Source: JAEUMD01 sp044222395
Lineage (GTDB): Bacteria > Pseudomonadota > Alphaproteobacteria > Rhizobiales > Hyphomicrobiaceae
NCBI GenBank assembly: GCA_044222395.1
Contig: JBGANK010000012.1
Location: 11,350-75,349, forward strand
Reading direction: 5' to 3'
DNA length: 64,000 bases
Under the pieces are notes generated by a model. That model was not told the origin of the DNA. It made no database searches and saw nothing but the letters and a program-made list of their open reading frames with translations. Numbering within the stretch: the stretch's first letter is position 1; the number at the start of each line of letters is the position of its first letter. The position numbers and the translations under genes were made by a program. Positions 62,445-64,000 of the stretch are shown here, in pieces.

Positions 62445-62483
62445 ACCAGGGCGGCCGGATCCGGTCGCCCTGGTTTCGTTTTT
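62445..62483 (+). terminator. Rho-independent terminator of the cache gene
   Basis: Long stem ACCAGGGCGGCCGG / CCGGTCGCCCTGGT (62445-62474, one G-T pair) followed by TTTCGTTTTT, 30 bp after the stop codon. A good intrinsic terminator. Confidence 0.85.
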
Positions 62484-62576
62484 GAGATGATGCAGGCTTT
62501 GCACGACGCGCGTTTTGGACGACACTTCCTGCGCTGGACGGAAGGGCGCTATCGCTGGGAAGAGCGAGGTGCGCCA

Positions 62577-63020
62577 ATGAGAATCGAGCATGTCCTGGTT
62601 CAGAAGGGCTCGCGTGTCGAGACACTCTGGAACACCAAATTCTTGCGCGATGCGGTTGCACTGCTTCATGAGCGCAACATTGCGTCGATCGTCATCACCG
62701 ATCCGCGCGGCACTCCCATTGGCATCTTGACCGACCGTGACGTCATCCGGGCGCTTGCGCAGCTTGGCACGGCGGCTCTCGACGATCGCGTCACCGAGGC
62801 CATGAACGCGCTGCTGCCGGTGTGCAGCCGCAATCAGACCGTGTCCGAAGTCATGCGCTACATGACCGACAAGCGCGTTCGCCACGTCGTCGTGAAGGAC
62901 GCCGATCGCATGATCGGCCTCGTCAGCATCGGCGATCTCGTCAAGATCCGGCTCGACGATGCCGAGCTTGAAGGCAAGGTTCTGCGCGAACGGGCGCTGG
63001 GCCAGATGGCGTTCGAGTAG
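62577..63020 (+). CDS. CBS-pair domain protein
   Basis: The 147-aa product consists of two CBS motifs: LRDAVALLHERNIASIVITD near residue 24 with GILTDRDVIRAL near 49, and VSEVMRYMTDKRVRHVVVKD near 89 with MIGLVSIGDLVKIRL near 111. CBS pairs bind adenosyl ligands such as AMP, ATP or SAM. ATG 62577 has GAGG eight bases upstream; the frame extends to 62436. No partner enzyme is adjacent. Confidence 0.85.
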   Translation: MRIEHVLVQKGSRVETLWNTKFLRDAVALLHERNIASIVITDPRGTPIGILTDRDVIRALAQLGTAALDDRVTEAMNALLPVCSRNQTVSEVMRYMTDKRVRHVVVKDADRMIGLVSIGDLVKIRLDDAELEGKVLRERALGQMAFE

Positions 63021-63284
63021 CGCTGCCCGTGCCGGTTGAGAAGCAATGGTCAGCGCATCGATATGCGATGCGCAACGGCCTTGGCGTGCCGGCAGCCTCT
63101 GCGCGGAATGTTCAACAGCCTGTTGCAGCTTTGCGCAGTGCGCTGACCCGCGCACGGTGCGCCGGAAACTGCGCCCTCCGCGCGCACAATGCTCAAAGTG
63201 GGAACTCGTTGCGATTCTCGGCATTGCTTGAGAATCATGCGTGACTGGTGTCTGTTGAAGTAATTCGACGTGGAAGGACTGACA

Positions 63285-64000
63285 ATGTCGCAAACGCGAG
63301 TCGCACTCGTTACAGGGGCCAACCGCGGTATTGGCTTCGAGATCGCCCGGCAGCTGGCGCATCGCGGATTGCTGGTCGCATTGGGTTCGCGCGATCCGGC
63401 CAAGGGCGAGGCAGCAGCCGAACAGCTTCGCACCGAGGGCCTCGAACTGCCGGTCATCGCACTCGATGTCGCCGACCCGGCAAGCTGCGCCAAAGCCGTC
63501 GCCGATGTCCTGGACATGTTCGGCCGGCTCGACGTCCTGGTGAACAACGCCGGCGTGTTTCTCGACCGCACGGATAACGGCCAGTCGAGTGCGCTCGCGG
63601 TCAGTCCCGAGAACGTCGCCGCCACGTTGACCACGAACGTCATGGGGCCGCTCGCGCTCATCCAGGCCGCGGTCCCGGCGATGCAGCGCGAAGGCTATGG
63701 ACGCATCGTCAACCTGTCGTCGTCATTGGGCCAGCTCTCCGAGATGAGCGGCAGCTACGTCGCCTACCGGATGTCGAAGACCGCGCTGAATGCGGTGACG
63801 CGCACCGTGGCCGCCGAACTGGCCGACACACAAATCAAGATCAATTCGATGTGCCCGGGTTGGGTCCGCACCGAGATGGGCGGCCCCAATGCCAGCCGCA
63901 GCGTCGAGCAGGGCGCTGAAACGGCCATCTGGCTGGCAACGCTGGAGGACGACGGCCCCAGCGGCGGGTTCTTCCGCGACAAGGCGCCGATCCCCTGGTG
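63285..64000 (+). CDS. Short-chain dehydrogenase/reductase, cut by the window edge
   Basis: SDR oxidoreductase, 238 codons visible. The NAD(P)-binding motif TGANRGIGFEIAR lies near residue 11, NNAG near 88, the catalytic serine in NLSSSLGQ and the YxxxK pair in YRMSK. The C-terminus (GGFFRDKAPIPW) looks complete and the frame ends in TG at the last base, so probably only the final base of a TGA stop is missing. Variants with RDKxxIPW endings are related to carbonyl reductases. The substrate is unknown. Confidence 0.87.
   Translation, partial: MSQTRVALVTGANRGIGFEIARQLAHRGLLVALGSRDPAKGEAAAEQLRTEGLELPVIALDVADPASCAKAVADVLDMFGRLDVLVNNAGVFLDRTDNGQSSALAVSPENVAATLTTNVMGPLALIQAAVPAMQREGYGRIVNLSSSLGQLSEMSGSYVAYRMSKTALNAVTRTVAAELADTQIKINSMCPGWVRTEMGGPNASRSVEQGAETAIWLATLEDDGPSGGFFRDKAPIPW

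Noticed and set aside
1..64000. CRISPR arrays, prophage, insertion sequences or rRNA genes
   Set aside because: No direct-repeat arrays with regular spacers, no transposase, integrase or phage structural motifs and no rRNA-like sequence were seen.

Overview
The window is GC-rich chromosomal DNA from an alphaproteobacterium, most likely of the order Hyphomicrobiales (Rhizobiales). The pointers are a ctrA/sciP/fliJ cell-cycle cluster with GANTC sites, hisZ plus short-form hisG, a PmtA-like methyltransferase, DUF2093, DUF4170 and DUF2269 proteins, and RIME-like palindromic intergenic repeats. A genus cannot be assigned from the sequence alone. Almost everything is ordinary core genome: there is no prophage, insertion sequence, CRISPR array or rRNA operon, and one tRNA gene was found.

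Layout. 0-6.5 kb: an M16 peptidase pair (one active, one inactive subunit), glucose-6-phosphate isomerase and mutL. 6.5-12 kb: an EamA-type transporter, rsmD and rluB as a tight minus-strand operon, tadA divergent from it, then a patatin-like phospholipase and purD. 12-22 kb: xseA and DUF2093, then lipid A/LPS genes: lpxK, a fused DUF374-waaA gene, a tyrosine phosphatase, an MsbA-like exporter, DUF4170 and ubiA. 22-26.6 kb: rsmE, an Ala/Pro-rich exported protein, gshA and a tiny cysteine-rich exported peptide. 26.7-36.6 kb: a 2-hydroxyacid oxidation region with lutA-ydcH-lutB-lutC, a class I cytochrome c, a 5'-damaged LysR gene and glcDEF. 36.7-46.3 kb: a kinase-phosphatase-like protein with a degenerate kinase lobe, hisS-hisZ-hisG, eutBC, tRNA-Met(CAT), a methyltransferase and mnmA. 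47-50.2 kb: sciP, a lipoprotein, fliJ and ctrA. 50.3-64 kb: DUF2269, an MBL-fold hydrolase, several small exported proteins, a toxin-antitoxin remnant (antitoxin intact, toxin broken), a very long uvrB, a TPR-like membrane protein, PsiF-like, cache and CBS proteins, and an SDR cut by the window edge.

How the genes work together. LutABC and GlcDEF oxidise L-lactate and glycolate through Fe-S and flavin subunits, and the cytochrome c between them is a plausible electron carrier. LpxK, WaaA and the MsbA-like exporter make and flip lipid A-Kdo. HisZ and HisG form the first enzyme of histidine synthesis next to the HisZ paralogue hisS. SciP antagonises CtrA, and fliJ lies divergent to ctrA.

The most unusual observations are an exact 48-bp palindromic module repeated four times (twice inside a 128-bp composite element), a REP-like palindrome pair read in frame inside uvrB, the DUF374-WaaA fusion, the decayed toxin beside an intact antitoxin, and the 5' frame damage in the LysR gene upstream of glcDEF. 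I did not find a clearly new multi-gene system.
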